From Streptomyces sp. TG1A-60 (lineage in GTDB: Bacteria; Actinomycetota; Actinomycetes; Streptomycetales; Streptomycetaceae): a DNA stretch of 64,000 nucleotides. This document shows, in pieces, positions 36,038 to 45,638 of this stretch (position 1 is the first letter of the stretch; every line of letters begins with the position of its first letter). The position numbers were made by a program, and so were the translations under genes. The DNA lies in the NCBI RefSeq assembly GCF_037201975.1, contig NZ_CP147520.1, forward strand, positions 6,386,001 through 6,450,000, written 5' to 3'. The notes beneath the pieces are model-generated. The model was not told the DNA's origin, searched no databases, and saw only the letters and a program-made list of their open reading frames with translations.

Positions 36038-36311
36038 GCGCGGCCTCCTCACTCCCGGGGCCGATGCGGCCGAATGGCGAGGGCACGACCGCAAACGACG
36101 AGTCGATGCGCCGGGTACGGCCCTCCATCGCAAAGATCAGCCTGTTGCCGCCTTCCGGCGCTTCGCGCACCATGGCCACAGACTGGTCGCAGCGGACCTG
36201 ACGGTCACGGCCGTGATCCGAAGGCTGTGGGCGTCCGCATCGCAGACGGACTGGATGTGCGCGGCGCACGGAACGGGGGCTCCCTGGCGCGGCGAGCGGC
36301 AACGGTCCGGT

Positions 36312-37973
36312 TCACGCCTGCGCGTCGGCGTCTCCTTCGGTGCCGCCCGGTTGCAGGAGCTGGTCGAGGACCTCGACCGTGGCCGTGGCGGCCAGGGGGT
36401 ACGGCTGGAGGATGACGTCGGCACCTGCTTGGTCGAGCTGCTCGGCGTCGCGTGGGGAGTGGGCGGTGAGCACCACTTTCCCCTGGTAGTCGTGGTGCCG
36501 CAGACCGTGGGCGAGGGCTTGTCCGGCGTCCGGGAGGGGGACGGTACTGATGACGCAGCGCGCGTGGGAGAGGGGCAGGGATTCGAGGAGGTGCATGTCC
36601 TCCACGCTGCCGAACACGGCGGTGACGCCTTCCCGGTCGCTGCGGGCGACACGGTGGGGATCGTAGTCCACGGCCAGGACGCGGTGTCCGGCTCGGCCGA
36701 GCCTGTCGGCGATGGCCCCGCCGAAGCGGCCCAGACCGTAGAGGATCACGTCGGCCTCCATCTCGTGCCGTTCGAGGTCCCGTTTGCGGCCCTCTGTCCG
36801 TTCCAGCACCGACAGCCAGCGTTCGAGGCGTGCGTAGATCTGCTGGGAGTAGAGGATCAGGTAGGTGGATCCGCCGATGGTGATGAGACCGACGACGGTG
36901 ATGAGGCTGACCGTGGCGCTGGTGATGTGGCCGAGGCTGAGGCCGAGGGCGGCGAGGATGAGGGAGAACTCGGAGATCTGCGCCACCGTGAGGCCGGCCA
37001 GGAATCCCACCCGTACCGGATAGCGCATGGCTGCCATGATCAGCACGACGATCAGCGGGTTGCCGACGAGGACGAAGACGGAGAAGAGCGCGGCGTCGGT
37101 GAGTTGCCGGGAGGCGTCGGTGAACTCCAGGCGCGCGCCCAGTTCCAGGAAGAAGAACAGCAGCAGGAAGTCCCGCAGGCTGACCAGACGGGCGCCGAGC
37201 GCGTCCCGGTACGGGGTGGTGGCGAGCGAGACACCTGCCAGGAAAGCCCCGACCTCGGAGCTGAAGCCCATCCAGTCGCTCAGGGTCGCCACCGACACCG
37301 CGTAGGCGACGCCGAAGAGGAGCAGCAGTTCCTGCGAGCGCGCCGCCTGGTGCAGCACCTTCGGCAGCACGTACCGCATGAGCAGGGCCACTCCGGCCAG
37401 CAGGCCGAGGCCCTTGGCGAAGACCAGGGTGACGTCCACGGCCAGGTTGTCGCCGGCCTGGCGGCCGAACGCGGTCAGCGCGATCATCACCAGCACGACG
37501 ACGATGTCCTGGACGATGAGGAAGCCGACCGCGATGCGCCCGTGAAGCTGCTCCAGCTCCCGTTTGTCCGACAGCAGCTTCACGATGATGATCGTGGACG
37601 AGAAGGTCAGCGCCACCGCCACGTACAGCGCGGTGACCGTGTCCATGCCCAGGCCGATGGCGATCAGGTAGCCGATGACCGAGGTGAACAGGACCTGACC
37701 GAGCCCGGTCGCGAGGGCGATGGGTCCGGTGGTTCGGATCAGGTGCAGGTCCAGCCGGAGACCGACGAGGAACAGCAGGATCGCGATTCCCATACGTGCC
37801 AGCAGCTCGATCGTGCCGTCCGCCTCCACCCAGCCGAAGCCGGTCGGGCCGACCAGGATGCCCACGCCGATGAACGCGACGATGAGCGGCTGCCGCAGAC
37901 GTACGGCCAGCAGCCCGACGACTGCGGAGACCGCCAGGACGGCGGCGATCAGAGCGAACCCGTTCAGCTCCAT
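36312..37973 (-). CDS. CPA2-family cation:proton antiporter with C-terminal RCK (TrkA-N) domain
   Basis: The 553-residue protein has about 12 transmembrane segments of the Na+/H+ or K+/H+ exchanger type (LIVAFIGVGILVGPTGFGWV, LTFSSTIIIVKLLSDKRELE, GFSSEVGAFLAGVSLATTPY). A cytoplasmic Rossmann domain follows from about residue 405 (DVILYGLGRFGGAIADRLGR, then AVDYDPHRV), as in KefB/RosB-like antiporters. ATG 37973 is the family start. It sits next to a universal stress protein and a CBS relic, a common grouping in pH or oxygen stress islands of Streptomyces. Confidence 0.9.
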   Translation of the reverse strand: MELNGFALIAAVLAVSAVVGLLAVRLRQPLIVAFIGVGILVGPTGFGWVEADGTIELLARMGIAILLFLVGLRLDLHLIRTTGPIALATGLGQVLFTSVIGYLIAIGLGMDTVTALYVAVALTFSSTIIIVKLLSDKRELEQLHGRIAVGFLIVQDIVVVLVMIALTAFGRQAGDNLAVDVTLVFAKGLGLLAGVALLMRYVLPKVLHQAARSQELLLLFGVAYAVSVATLSDWMGFSSEVGAFLAGVSLATTPYRDALGARLVSLRDFLLLFFFLELGARLEFTDASRQLTDAALFSVFVLVGNPLIVVLIMAAMRYPVRVGFLAGLTVAQISEFSLILAALGLSLGHITSATVSLITVVGLITIGGSTYLILYSQQIYARLERWLSVLERTEGRKRDLERHEMEADVILYGLGRFGGAIADRLGRAGHRVLAVDYDPHRVARSDREGVTAVFGSVEDMHLLESLPLSHARCVISTVPLPDAGQALAHGLRHHDYQGKVVLTAHSPRDAEQLDQAGADVILQPYPLAATATVEVLDQLLQPGGTEGDADAQA

Positions 37974-38047
37974 GGCTCCCGTCCGTTCACGGCGAGACGC
38001 GGACGCGGTCCACTCCGGCAGATGCATGTGCGAGGGAGCGTGACGCC

Positions 38048-38926
38048 TCAGTCGACTCCTGGCCCTCGAACGATCAGAACATCGCATGGGGCCCGCCGCA
38101 TCAGATGCTGCGCGACACGGCCGAGGAGGGCGTGTTCCAGCTTCGAGCGTGCTCCCGTGCCGACCACGATCAGGTCGGCCGCGTGGCGCACGGCAAAGGT
38201 CGGGAATGGTGCTCGTGGGACTCCCCGAGGTGAACAGCGGAGGCGACCCGGCCGGAAGCGGCAGGGTCTCCACCATGCGCTCGATCTGCGGCCGGACCTC
38301 CTCCAGACATACCTGGCGCAAGCGCCTCAGGTCCTGTTCGCTCACCCCGTGCATCCGCAGCATGTGCTCGCCCGGTACGACACAGGTGTGCACCGCGTAG
38401 TGCTCCGCACCGGGGCTCAGCGCAATCCCGTACCGCGCCGCCGCAAGGGAGAACTCGTGCGTGTCCACCGCGAGCAGAACCCTGCGGTAGTCGTGGTCAG
38501 GCGGCCTTCTGACCACGAGCACCGGGGTCCTGCTCGATCGGACCAGGTTCTCCGGCGTCGTGCCGAGCAGCGCGTCGGCCAGCCGGGCCGTGCCATGCGC
38601 ACCGACGACGAGCAGATCAGCGCCGCGGCGCTCCACCTCCAGCACGAGCATGGGGCTGACCCTGCCGGAACGCACTACCACCTCTGCGCGCCCAGCCCCC
38701 GCGTGCTGGCGCACATGCCCCGCAAGCCGGGTCCGAACGTGCTCCAGCAGATCGGCGTCGAGACGTGGCGGCACGACGCACACAGACGTGACGGGGGCCC
38801 TCGGTGGTGGAACCGGTCGAGCAGCACGGAGAGGCGCGGCTCGACCGGTTCCGGAGCCGGCTGACGAACGCGGGACCGGGGTGTCGCCGCAGGGGTAGCG
38901 CGGGGCGGGCAGGGTACCCGGGGCAT
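38048..38926 (-). pseudogene. Tandem universal stress protein, frame broken twice
   Basis: The protein can be read in three pieces. From ATG 38926: PEPVEPRLSVLLDRFHHRG. From about 38805, in a second frame: VCVVPPRLDADLLEHVRTRL, the first USP core LLVVGAHGTARLADALLGTT and the second domain start RVLLAVDTHEFSLAAARYGI. From about 38200, back in the first frame: the second USP core LIVVGTGARSKLEHALLGRV with CDVLIVRG to TGA 38048. One missing base (C-run at 38803-38807) and one extra base (38198-38199) explain everything, and the total of 293 codons fits a two-domain USP. Sequencing error is as likely as true decay. Confidence 0.65.
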
Positions 38927-38952
38927 CCTGATATGTGAGGAGGCGGGACACC

Positions 38953-39414
38953 GTGACCGGGACCACCGAGACCAGGCCGACGCGATTCGTGCGCTCCGCG
39001 CGATCCACGCGCTCCGGGCCGGTCGAACACGACCACCACTCCGTGGGCGAGCTGGTCGGGCAGGCCACCGAACAGCTCTCCCTGCTCGTACGACAGGAGG
39101 TCGCCCTCGCCAAGGAGGAGCTGACCGAGAAGGGGCGGCGCGCGGGTCGCGGCGGCGGGCTCCTCGGCGCGGCCGGCGCCGTGGCCTACGTCGGCTTCAT
39201 GACCCTCGCCGCCGCCGGGGTAGCGGCGCTGTCCCTGGTACTGGACGTGTGGGCCGCCGCGCTCATCGTGATGGCCGTGCTGTTCGTGATCGCCGGCGTG
39301 CTGGCCGCGGTCGGCCGCGCGCAGCTGCGGCGGGCCACGCCTCCCAGGCCGGAGCTGGCGCTCGGCAGCGTCAAGGCGGACATGGACGAGATCAAGGGGA
39401 GGGCTCGGCGATGA
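38953..39414 (+). CDS. Phage-holin-like (superfamily III) membrane protein
   Basis: The 153-residue protein starts at GTG 38953; GAGGAGG lies nine bases upstream. The frame also opens at 38935, inside that ribosome site. After about 30 polar residues the family motif HSVGELVGQATEQLSLLVRQ, then VALAKEELTEKGRRAG is followed by two transmembrane helices (AGAVAYVGFMTLAAAGVAAL and AALIVMAVLFVIAGVLAAV). It is the actinobacterial holin_3_6 family, a chromosomal membrane protein, not a phage lysis gene here. It overlaps the next gene (ATGA). Confidence 0.87.
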   Translation: MTGTTETRPTRFVRSARSTRSGPVEHDHHSVGELVGQATEQLSLLVRQEVALAKEELTEKGRRAGRGGGLLGAAGAVAYVGFMTLAAAGVAALSLVLDVWAAALIVMAVLFVIAGVLAAVGRAQLRRATPPRPELALGSVKADMDEIKGRARR

Positions 39415-39674
39415 CGCACTCATCCGGCACGACCGGTGCCGCGGGCAGGGCCAACGGCTCGGTCGGTGCCAAGGGCCCCGACGAACTCCGGCGGCAGATC
39501 GAGCAGACCCGGGCCCAGCTCGGCGACACGGTCGAGGAACTGGCAGCCAAGGCCGATGTGAAGGCGAGGGTGCACTCCGCGTGGGACCGGGTGCCCAGGG
39601 AAGCGGTCGTCATCGGCGGCGCGGGAGTGGCGGTCGTTGCCGCCGGGGTCCTCGTGTGGCGGCACTACCACTAG
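39411..39674 (+). CDS. DUF3618 membrane protein
   Basis: The 87-residue protein has the DUF3618 motif DELRRQIEQTRAQLGDTVEE, then LAAKADVKARV and one C-terminal transmembrane helix (AVVIGGAGVAVVAAGVLVWR). This family regularly follows the holin-like gene and is thought to act at the membrane with it; the function is unknown. Translation is coupled by the ATGA overlap. Confidence 0.87.
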   Translation: MTHSSGTTGAAGRANGSVGAKGPDELRRQIEQTRAQLGDTVEELAAKADVKARVHSAWDRVPREAVVIGGAGVAVVAAGVLVWRHYH

Positions 39675-39679
39675 CCGGT

Positions 39680-39717
39680 GACCGACCGTACGTCGATTGA
39701 CCGACCGCACGTCAGCT
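39680..39717. repeat. Two direct copies of a 19-bp unit between convergent genes
   Basis: GACCGACCGTACGTCGATT (39680-39698) is followed at once by GACCGACCGCACGTCAGCT (39699-39717): 14 of the first 15 bases agree. A third GACCGG starts at 39718. It lies between the convergent DUF3618 and BrkB genes and overlaps the end of the latter by six bases. Confidence 0.55.
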
Positions 39718-40830
39718 GACCGGCCCGGCCTCGCCCGACATGCCCTTGCGGGCCTCGCGCAGGGCCCGCAGCCGGGGCGGCCACTTACGGGTGTCGCGGG
39801 GTTCGACGTAGGGCTCGTCGGTGGGGTACCGGCCGTCGACGATGGCGCGTTCGCGGGAGAGTTCCGCGTCGAATTCGAGGCCGAGGAGGATCGCGAGGTT
39901 GGTCAGCCAGAGCCAGATGAGGAAGACGACGGCGCCGGCGAGGGCGCCGTAGGTCTTGTTGTAGGAGCCGAAGTTGGCGGCGTAGACGGCGAAGCCGGCG
40001 GACGCGGCCAGCCACATGAGGGTGGCGAGGACGCAGCCGGGGCTGACCCAACGCAGGCCCCGGCCACGGACGTTGGGGGCGGCCCAGTAGAGCAGCGCGA
40101 TCATCAGCGTCACCAGCACCAGCAGGACCGGCCACTTGGCGATGTTCCACAGCGCGATGGCCGCGTCACCGAGCCCGATCGTCGTGCCCGCGCGCTCGGC
40201 CAGCGGACCGGTGAACACCACGATCAGCGCGCTCGCGGCCAGCATCAGCATCAGCACCAGGGTCAGCGCGATACGCAGGGGTGTCAGCTTCCACACCGGT
40301 CGGCCCTCCGGCAGGTCGTACACCGCGTTGGAGGTGCGGATGAACGCGGCCACGTACCCCGACGCCGACCACAGGGCCGCCAGCAGGCCGACGAACGCCA
40401 GCACTCCGCCCGTGCCCTCGCTCTCGCCCAGCTGGACGACCGCGTCCCGCAGGATGTCGCGCGCCGGGCCCGGCGCCAAGTCGCCGATGTTGTCCAGGAG
40501 TTTGTCGGTCGCGCGCTGTCCGACCACCCCGAGCAGCGACACCAGCAGCAGCAGCGCGGGGAACAGCGACAGCACGCCGAAGTACGTCAACGCAGCGGCC
40601 CGGTCGGCCAGTTCGTCGTCCTGGAACTCCTTGACCATGCGCCGCACCACCGCCCACCAGGAACGCCTGGGCAGACCACCGGGACCATTCGCCCCGGTCT
40701 GCGTCTCGCTCTCCGCCCCGGTCTGCTGCTCAGCCCCCGCGCCGGTTTCCGCCCCGCTCTGCTTCTCGCCCCCAGCGCCGGTCGCCGGTCCCTTCCCCGC
40801 CCGCTCGGCCTCCGGCCGCTTCTCGTCCAT
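39712..40830 (-). CDS. YihY/BrkB-family membrane protein
   Basis: The 372-residue protein has six transmembrane segments in the YihY pattern: DELADRAAALTYFGVLSLFP, GLLAALWSASGYVAAFI, TSNAVYDLPEGRPVWKLTPL, LYWAAPNVRGRGLRWVSPG and YNKTYGALAGAVVFLIWLWL. The N-terminal 50 residues are a Gly/Ala/Glu/Thr-rich low-complexity stretch with near repeats (GAETGAGAEQQTGAESETQT). The family was once called ribonuclease BN, wrongly; the function is unclear. ATG 40830 was chosen because the residues upstream look non-coding. Confidence 0.88.
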   Translation of the reverse strand: MDEKRPEAERAGKGPATGAGGEKQSGAETGAGAEQQTGAESETQTGANGPGGLPRRSWWAVVRRMVKEFQDDELADRAAALTYFGVLSLFPALLLLVSLLGVVGQRATDKLLDNIGDLAPGPARDILRDAVVQLGESEGTGGVLAFVGLLAALWSASGYVAAFIRTSNAVYDLPEGRPVWKLTPLRIALTLVLMLMLAASALIVVFTGPLAERAGTTIGLGDAAIALWNIAKWPVLLVLVTLMIALLYWAAPNVRGRGLRWVSPGCVLATLMWLAASAGFAVYAANFGSYNKTYGALAGAVVFLIWLWLTNLAILLGLEFDAELSRERAIVDGRYPTDEPYVEPRDTRKWPPRLRALREARKGMSGEAGPVS

Positions 40831-40944
40831 GACCGGGCGGGTCTCCCGAATCCGGGCCCCGAATCGCGGACTTGACCTGAATCCTGCTTGAGGTTGAAAG
40901 GTGGCGGGTGCACGCACAGCTGGCACCTACCTTCGGAGAGCGGC

Positions 40945-41649
40945 ATGACCCGTCGTACGGACCTTCACCCCGACCCCGCCCGGCCCGGAGTCGGAGCGCC
41001 CTTCTTCAGCACCTGGCGGGTGGGAACGCCCGAGCGGCAGCGGCAGACCGTCGAGGCGATCGCCGACACCTGGGAACGGCGGCCGTGGCCCACCGACGGG
41101 CTGCTGGGGTACTTCGTCCACACGGCGGAGGACGGTTCCGGTCTGCTGCACTACTCGCAGTGGGCCGACGAGCAGGCCTACGAGGCGTTCGTGAAGACGC
41201 GACGGCAGGAACGCAACGACGCGATCGACACGGCCGTTCCGGGGATCGAGCGGGTGGCGCTCGGGCGCTACCGGCACCACCGCAGCCTGACCAGGGGCGA
41301 CCGTGCGGTACGGGTGCCGGGGTGCGTCGTGGTCGTCGACATCGAGTTCGACGGGCCGGACCCGGCACGGCAGCGGGCCTGGGTGGACGCCGTCGAGGAG
41401 GCGCTGGCCGCCGAGCCGAATCCGCACCCCGGCGGCATCTCCGCCCACTTCCACCTCGGCACCGACGGCACCCGCGTCCTCAACTACGCCGAGTGGGAGA
41501 CCGCCCGGCACCACATCGACGCGCTCGCCGCGCCGGGTGAAGGCGTCGGTTCGCCCTCGGAGCTCTGGCGGCGCGTACAGACCTGGCCCGGCTTGAAGGG
41601 CAGCACGGTCGACCGCTACACGTACGCCCTCGGCCTCGTCCCCGACTGA
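40945..41649 (+). CDS. Tandem antibiotic-biosynthesis-monooxygenase (ABM) domain protein
   Basis: The 234-residue protein contains two ferredoxin-like ABM repeats: RQTVEAIADTW...GLLGYFVHTAEDGSGLLHY with SQWADEQAYEAF (about 30-85) and AWVDAVEEALAAEPNPHPGG with HFHLGTDGTRVLNYAEWE (about 140-195). Such domains bind small aromatic or heme-like ligands. Streptomyces carry many, mostly of unknown role, so I do not link it to the metabolite locus 35 kb away. ATG 40945 has GGAGAG four bases upstream. Confidence 0.8.
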   Translation: MTRRTDLHPDPARPGVGAPFFSTWRVGTPERQRQTVEAIADTWERRPWPTDGLLGYFVHTAEDGSGLLHYSQWADEQAYEAFVKTRRQERNDAIDTAVPGIERVALGRYRHHRSLTRGDRAVRVPGCVVVVDIEFDGPDPARQRAWVDAVEEALAAEPNPHPGGISAHFHLGTDGTRVLNYAEWETARHHIDALAAPGEGVGSPSELWRRVQTWPGLKGSTVDRYTYALGLVPD

Positions 41650-41716
41650 GCCGCGGGCTCAGGCTCGGGCTCACCGAACACACACCACAACCGTCCGGGG
41701 CAACGAGGCTTTCGGT

Positions 41717-41747
41717 GGGCTGGCTGAACGGCGTGTTCAGCCAGCCC
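41717..41747. terminator. Hairpin terminator between convergent genes
   Basis: GGGCTGGCTGAAC (41717-41729) and GTTCAGCCAGCCC (41735-41747) are exact reverse complements: a 13-bp stem with a five-base loop. It lies between the ABM gene and the convergent nuclease gene and can serve both. Confidence 0.85.
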
Positions 41748-41767
41748 TGAGCCCCGACCGGCGAGGG

Positions 41768-43591
41768 CTACGGCCGGAAGCGCAGCACCTGCGGGTCGTG
41801 GTCGCTGATCTGGTCGTTGAACTCCGCGTTGGTGTGCACGCTGTCGTACGTGAACGCGCAGGAGCGCCGGATCGAGGGGCTGATCAGGATCTGGTCCAGG
41901 ACCTGGGCGTTGCCCTGGTAGACGTACGAGTAACGCTCACTCTTCGGCAGTGACTTGACCGCCGACCACAGGGCGCCGTCGTCCTCCAGCAACCTGGTGG
42001 TCTCGGAGAACTCGAAGTCGTTGATGTCGCCGAGGGCGATGACGTGCGCGTTCCTCTGCTTCGCCAGGATCTCCTTGACGAAGGTGTTGACGGCGGTCGC
42101 CTGGAGGTGGCGCTCGGTCTCCGAACCGCGGGCCGGCGGCTGGAACTTCGAGTGCAGCGACTGGTCACCGCCCTTGGAGGCGAAGTGGTTCGCGATCACG
42201 AAGACGGACTTGCCACGGAAGGCGAACTCGCCGACGATCGGCTTGCGGCTGTTCGTCCAGGCGGCGTTCGCCGGGTCGATACGGCCGGGGGAGACCGTCA
42301 GCCGCGCCTTGCCGTGGGACTTCGTCACCCCGACGGCGGTCGTGGCGTCGCCGCCCGCGCGGTCGGTGAAGGAGACCCGCTCGGGGTTGAACAGGAAGAC
42401 CTGGCGGATGTTACCGCCGGGCTGGCCGCCGTCCGCGAGGTCCACCGGGTCGACCGACCGCCAGTCGTACGCCGGGCCGCCGGCCGCCACGATCGCGTCG
42501 ATCAGCTTCCGCACCGTCTGGTCGGCGGCGACCGTACCGTCGTTGGTGGCGCCGCTGTTGTCCTGGATCTCCTCCAGGGCCACGATGTCGGGCGACCGGA
42601 GGTTGTTCACGACCGCCGCCGCGTGGTCCGCGAAGGTGGCGTCGGACGGGTCCAGGTTCTCGACGTTGTACGTCGCCACCGCGAGCTCGCCGCGCGCCTG
42701 CCTGCGGGTCGTCTCGCGCTCCAGGCCGCCCTGCTTCAGGGTGCCGATCTCGTTCGCGACGAGCGTGTAGCCGCCGAACCGGCTGTAGTCCAGCGGGCCC
42801 GCCGTGGTGCCCTTCAGCACATCACCGACGTCCGCCTTCGGGAAGTCGGCGACCGCGCCCAGCGACTGGACCTGCAACCGGCCGGTGTTCTGCGAGGTGT
42901 AGGAGCCGTACACCGTGCCGCCGCGGCGGTTGTCGTTCTCCCGGGGCTTCACCGTGACCCACAGCTCGGTGAACGGGTCGGTGGCGCCGACCACGCGGGT
43001 GTCGGCGACCCGGACGTTCATGCCCTCCAGGGACTCGTAGTAGTCCAGGGCGTACCGGGCCGGGGCGAGCGTGAGACCGTCGATCGAACCGTCGGCCGCG
43101 GTGTCCCCGGCCGGGGCGTACCGGCCCGGCACGGACCTGGCGTCGACGCGGGTCGCGGCCGGGACGGTGTTGCCCGAGGAGACCACTGTGATCGTAGGGC
43201 GGGTGATCTGCGTCACGGACTGGTTTCCGGACGAAGTGCCGCCCGGCACGAACTCGCCGACCGTGCCCGAGACCTTCACCGCGTCGCCCACTGCGACCGT
43301 CGGCCGGGAGCTGGTGAAGACGAAGACGCCCTCGCTCGTCGCCGGGTTGTCGTCCGCCCGGGGGTCCTGGATCCAGAAGCCGCGGGAACCGTAGGTGCGG
43401 ACACCCGTGACGATGCCCTCGACGTCGGTCACCTGTTGGCCGACGAGCGGGGACGTCCGGGTCGTGCCCTGGATGTCGTGGATGCGTAGGGAATCCGCAT
43501 GGGCGGGCGAGGTCAGGACCACGGCGGACACCGTGGAGCAGATGGTGGCGACGGTCAGCGCGCCGATGCGCGCGGTTCTCTTGCTGGGCAA
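41768..43591 (-). CDS. Secreted ExeM-like endonuclease/exonuclease/phosphatase-family protein
   Basis: The 607-residue protein begins with a signal peptide (RIGALTVATICSTVSAVVLT, then SPAHA-DS, cleavage at about 32). Residues 35-290 are two OB-like nucleic-acid-binding segments (VTDVEGIVTGVRTYGSRGFW, AVKVSGTVGEFVPG). The catalytic EEP domain starts at about 305: VATYNVENLDPSD, the Glu in IVALEEIQDNSG, FVIANHFASKGGD, HVIALGDINDFEF and the final His in QISDHDPQVLRF. This is the extracellular DNase design of ExeM/NucH, probably for use of environmental DNA or phosphate. Confidence 0.88.
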   Translation of the reverse strand: MPSKRTARIGALTVATICSTVSAVVLTSPAHADSLRIHDIQGTTRTSPLVGQQVTDVEGIVTGVRTYGSRGFWIQDPRADDNPATSEGVFVFTSSRPTVAVGDAVKVSGTVGEFVPGGTSSGNQSVTQITRPTITVVSSGNTVPAATRVDARSVPGRYAPAGDTAADGSIDGLTLAPARYALDYYESLEGMNVRVADTRVVGATDPFTELWVTVKPRENDNRRGGTVYGSYTSQNTGRLQVQSLGAVADFPKADVGDVLKGTTAGPLDYSRFGGYTLVANEIGTLKQGGLERETTRRQARGELAVATYNVENLDPSDATFADHAAAVVNNLRSPDIVALEEIQDNSGATNDGTVAADQTVRKLIDAIVAAGGPAYDWRSVDPVDLADGGQPGGNIRQVFLFNPERVSFTDRAGGDATTAVGVTKSHGKARLTVSPGRIDPANAAWTNSRKPIVGEFAFRGKSVFVIANHFASKGGDQSLHSKFQPPARGSETERHLQATAVNTFVKEILAKQRNAHVIALGDINDFEFSETTRLLEDDGALWSAVKSLPKSERYSYVYQGNAQVLDQILISPSIRRSCAFTYDSVHTNAEFNDQISDHDPQVLRFRP

Positions 43592-44026
43592 GGGGATCCC
43601 TCCGGGGACGTACGTGGGCGCCGGGACGAGGGTGGACGGGAGGTGGCCTGCGACCGGTGGGGCGGTGCGGCGCGCGTAGAACCCGATGGACTCCGACGGT
43701 CGCGCCGGTCGAGGCCCTGGATCGCCCCAGAGCTACCCGCGAGTTTCTACGCGCGTCAATCTCCTGCCTGCTCAGGCCACTTGTCAAGGTTTCAGCCACG
43801 TCCAACTCCTGGCAGGTACATGAACCGGGCGGCATGGGTGGAAATCCGTCTAGGCTGAGCGGCTGCGTACTGGTACGGGTCCGCGCGTGATCGGAGCCCC
43901 TGTTCTGCCGGTGATCGGATGCCGTGCACCGCTCGTACCTGTACTCGTAACTCGTATCGCGTACGGGTGACACCCGTGCCGTTCGTCGTCGCTCGCCACC
44001 GCTCGTTCCCGAGGAGATCTCCGCCG
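43592..44026. other. Intergenic region without a visible gene
   Basis: These 435 bases lie between two divergent genes (the secreted nuclease and a hypothetical protein). No reading frame here shows protein-like composition. GAGGAG at 44011 is the ribosome site of the right-hand gene. I see no strong palindrome. Confidence 0.4.
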
Positions 44027-45496
44027 ATGTCAGACAGCTCGCCACTGCCGCCGGTGCGGCTTCTCCCCGAAGCGGAACTGGCACGGCAGGCGCTCGCCAC
44101 GCCGCTGCTCTCGCGCGCCGCGCGGCTCGCCCGCTGGGCCGGGCCGGACACGCGGGTGGCCTCCGGGGGCGAACTCCTCGACGAGCAGTTGCCTGCCGCC
44201 GCCGAGGCACTCGGGCTCACCGGCGGGGACGTCGACGGCGACGACGCGGCGGCCCTGGCCGGCGAGGCCTGGCGGGTGGCCGTCGACACCGGGCTCGTCG
44301 AGATCGCGGACGAGGAGGAGGGGACCGTCGCCCCCGGCGAGGAGCTCGCCCTCCTCACCTCCGGCGGGCCGCAGGACGTCCTCAACCTCTGGCTCACGGC
44401 CCTGGAGGCCACCCTCGCCGACGCGAGCGTGCCCGACCTCGACGGCCTCGTCGAGGCCGTGGAGTCCGGCGGCGAGGTCGACTTCTCCGAGCTGGACTGG
44501 GACCCCGACGCCGAGGCGGAGTTCCTCGACGGGGTGCTCGGCAACCTCTATCTCCTCACCGTCAACGAGGGCGGCTCCGGCGACGGGCCCGTGCCGCTGC
44601 CCGCCCTCGCCGCCTCGATGATCGTCCCCAACGGTGTGGGTGTGCCCACCAACGACATGATGGAACAGGTCTCGGACGCGATGATGCGGCTCGACGACCA
44701 GTTCCGGGTCCTGGAGCCGGTCGGACTGGTGGAGTACCAGCCCGTGGACGAGGCGCTGATGACGGACGCGGAGGAGGCCCTCGCCGACGACGGGCCGGGC
44801 GAGCCCGTCGTGGACGACACCGACGTCACGCGCTACGGCATGGTCCGCCTCACCCCCCTCGGGCTCTACGCGATGAGGGCGCGGTTCCAGGAGGCGGGCA
44901 TCGCGGCGCCCGCGGTCGGCGACCTCGTCGACAAGGGCGCGGACGCTCTGCTGGACGGCACCGCCGGGTTCCCGCCGTCGGCGGCCCAGGCCGAGACCGA
45001 GCAGTGGCTCGCCCGCCGCGAGTCCCTGGACGCCGCGCGGGAGTTGCTCGCGGCGGCCCGTGGCTCCGACCGGGGCGCACCGCTGCGGCGGCTGCGCTGC
45101 CAGCAGGCGCTGTCCCTGGTGGGGCCCGTGGCCGAGCCGGCCCTCCGCGAGGTCCTCGACGACCCCGAACTGGGCGGCCTCGCACGGGTGTGGCTGACCG
45201 AGCGCGGCGCCTCGGACGTGCCCGCGCCCTCCGAAGCGATGGTCTTCTGGTTGACCATCGACACGGTTGCGGCGCAGCTGGCCGCCGAGGGCAACTCCGC
45301 TGAGCTGCGGGCGCTGGTGGAGGGGCTGGCCCAGCAGCACGGCGGCTTCTTCGCGGCGGCGTGGCGGGTGGAGCATCCGGCCACGGCCGACGTGCTGGAG
45401 GCGATGGGGCGGATCCACCCCGACAAGAGGGTGGCGAAGGAGGCCCGCAAGGCGGCGTTCAAGGCGCGGTCCCAGAGGGGGCCGGGCGCGTCCTAG
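44027..45496 (+). CDS. Conserved hypothetical protein
   Basis: A 489-residue soluble acidic protein starting at ATG 44027 (MSDSSPLPPVRLLPE). It is helical throughout and rich in Leu, Ala, Glu and Asp, with no signal peptide or membrane helix. The C-terminal third (LRRLRCQQALSLVGPVAEPA, then LREVLDDPELGGLARVWL) reads like HEAT-type repeats. The middle has VSDAMMRLDDQFRVLEPVGL. I recognise it only as a type of large hypothetical protein common in Streptomyces. Confidence 0.75.
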   Translation: MSDSSPLPPVRLLPEAELARQALATPLLSRAARLARWAGPDTRVASGGELLDEQLPAAAEALGLTGGDVDGDDAAALAGEAWRVAVDTGLVEIADEEEGTVAPGEELALLTSGGPQDVLNLWLTALEATLADASVPDLDGLVEAVESGGEVDFSELDWDPDAEAEFLDGVLGNLYLLTVNEGGSGDGPVPLPALAASMIVPNGVGVPTNDMMEQVSDAMMRLDDQFRVLEPVGLVEYQPVDEALMTDAEEALADDGPGEPVVDDTDVTRYGMVRLTPLGLYAMRARFQEAGIAAPAVGDLVDKGADALLDGTAGFPPSAAQAETEQWLARRESLDAARELLAAARGSDRGAPLRRLRCQQALSLVGPVAEPALREVLDDPELGGLARVWLTERGASDVPAPSEAMVFWLTIDTVAAQLAAEGNSAELRALVEGLAQQHGGFFAAAWRVEHPATADVLEAMGRIHPDKRVAKEARKAAFKARSQRGPGAS

Positions 45497-45567
45497 CTCG
45501 GGTGGGCGCCTGGTGGCTCGGGGGCGCCGGTGCGTTGGCGGCTGCGGGTGAGTGGGGGATGGTCACG

Positions 45568-45638
45568 CAGTTCCCCGCGCACCTGGGAGCAAGAAGCACG
45601 GGGCGCAGCCCCTGCTTCTTGAGGGGCGCGGGGAACTG
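45568..45638. repeat. Nested inverted repeat of the CAGTTCCCCGCGC family, terminator-like
   Basis: The outer arms CAGTTCCCCGCGC (45568-45580) and GCGCGGGGAACTG (45626-45638) are exact. Inside, AAGAAGCA (45591-45598) pairs with TGCTTCTT (45613-45620), extended by GGGG/CCCC. The outer arms are the same sequence as in the hairpin at 8581-8634, here with a second stem inserted. It follows the hypothetical gene and would end its transcript. Nothing else is supported in the 335 bases up to the GntR gene. Confidence 0.75.

Noticed and set aside
38953..39674. Holin-like gene as a sign of a prophage
   Set aside because: This holin-like family with a DUF3618 partner is a normal chromosomal pair in actinomycetes, and no other phage gene is present.
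40945..41649. ABM-domain protein as part of an antibiotic cluster
   Set aside because: The domain name is misleading; such proteins are common outside clusters, and the metabolite locus is 35 kb away.
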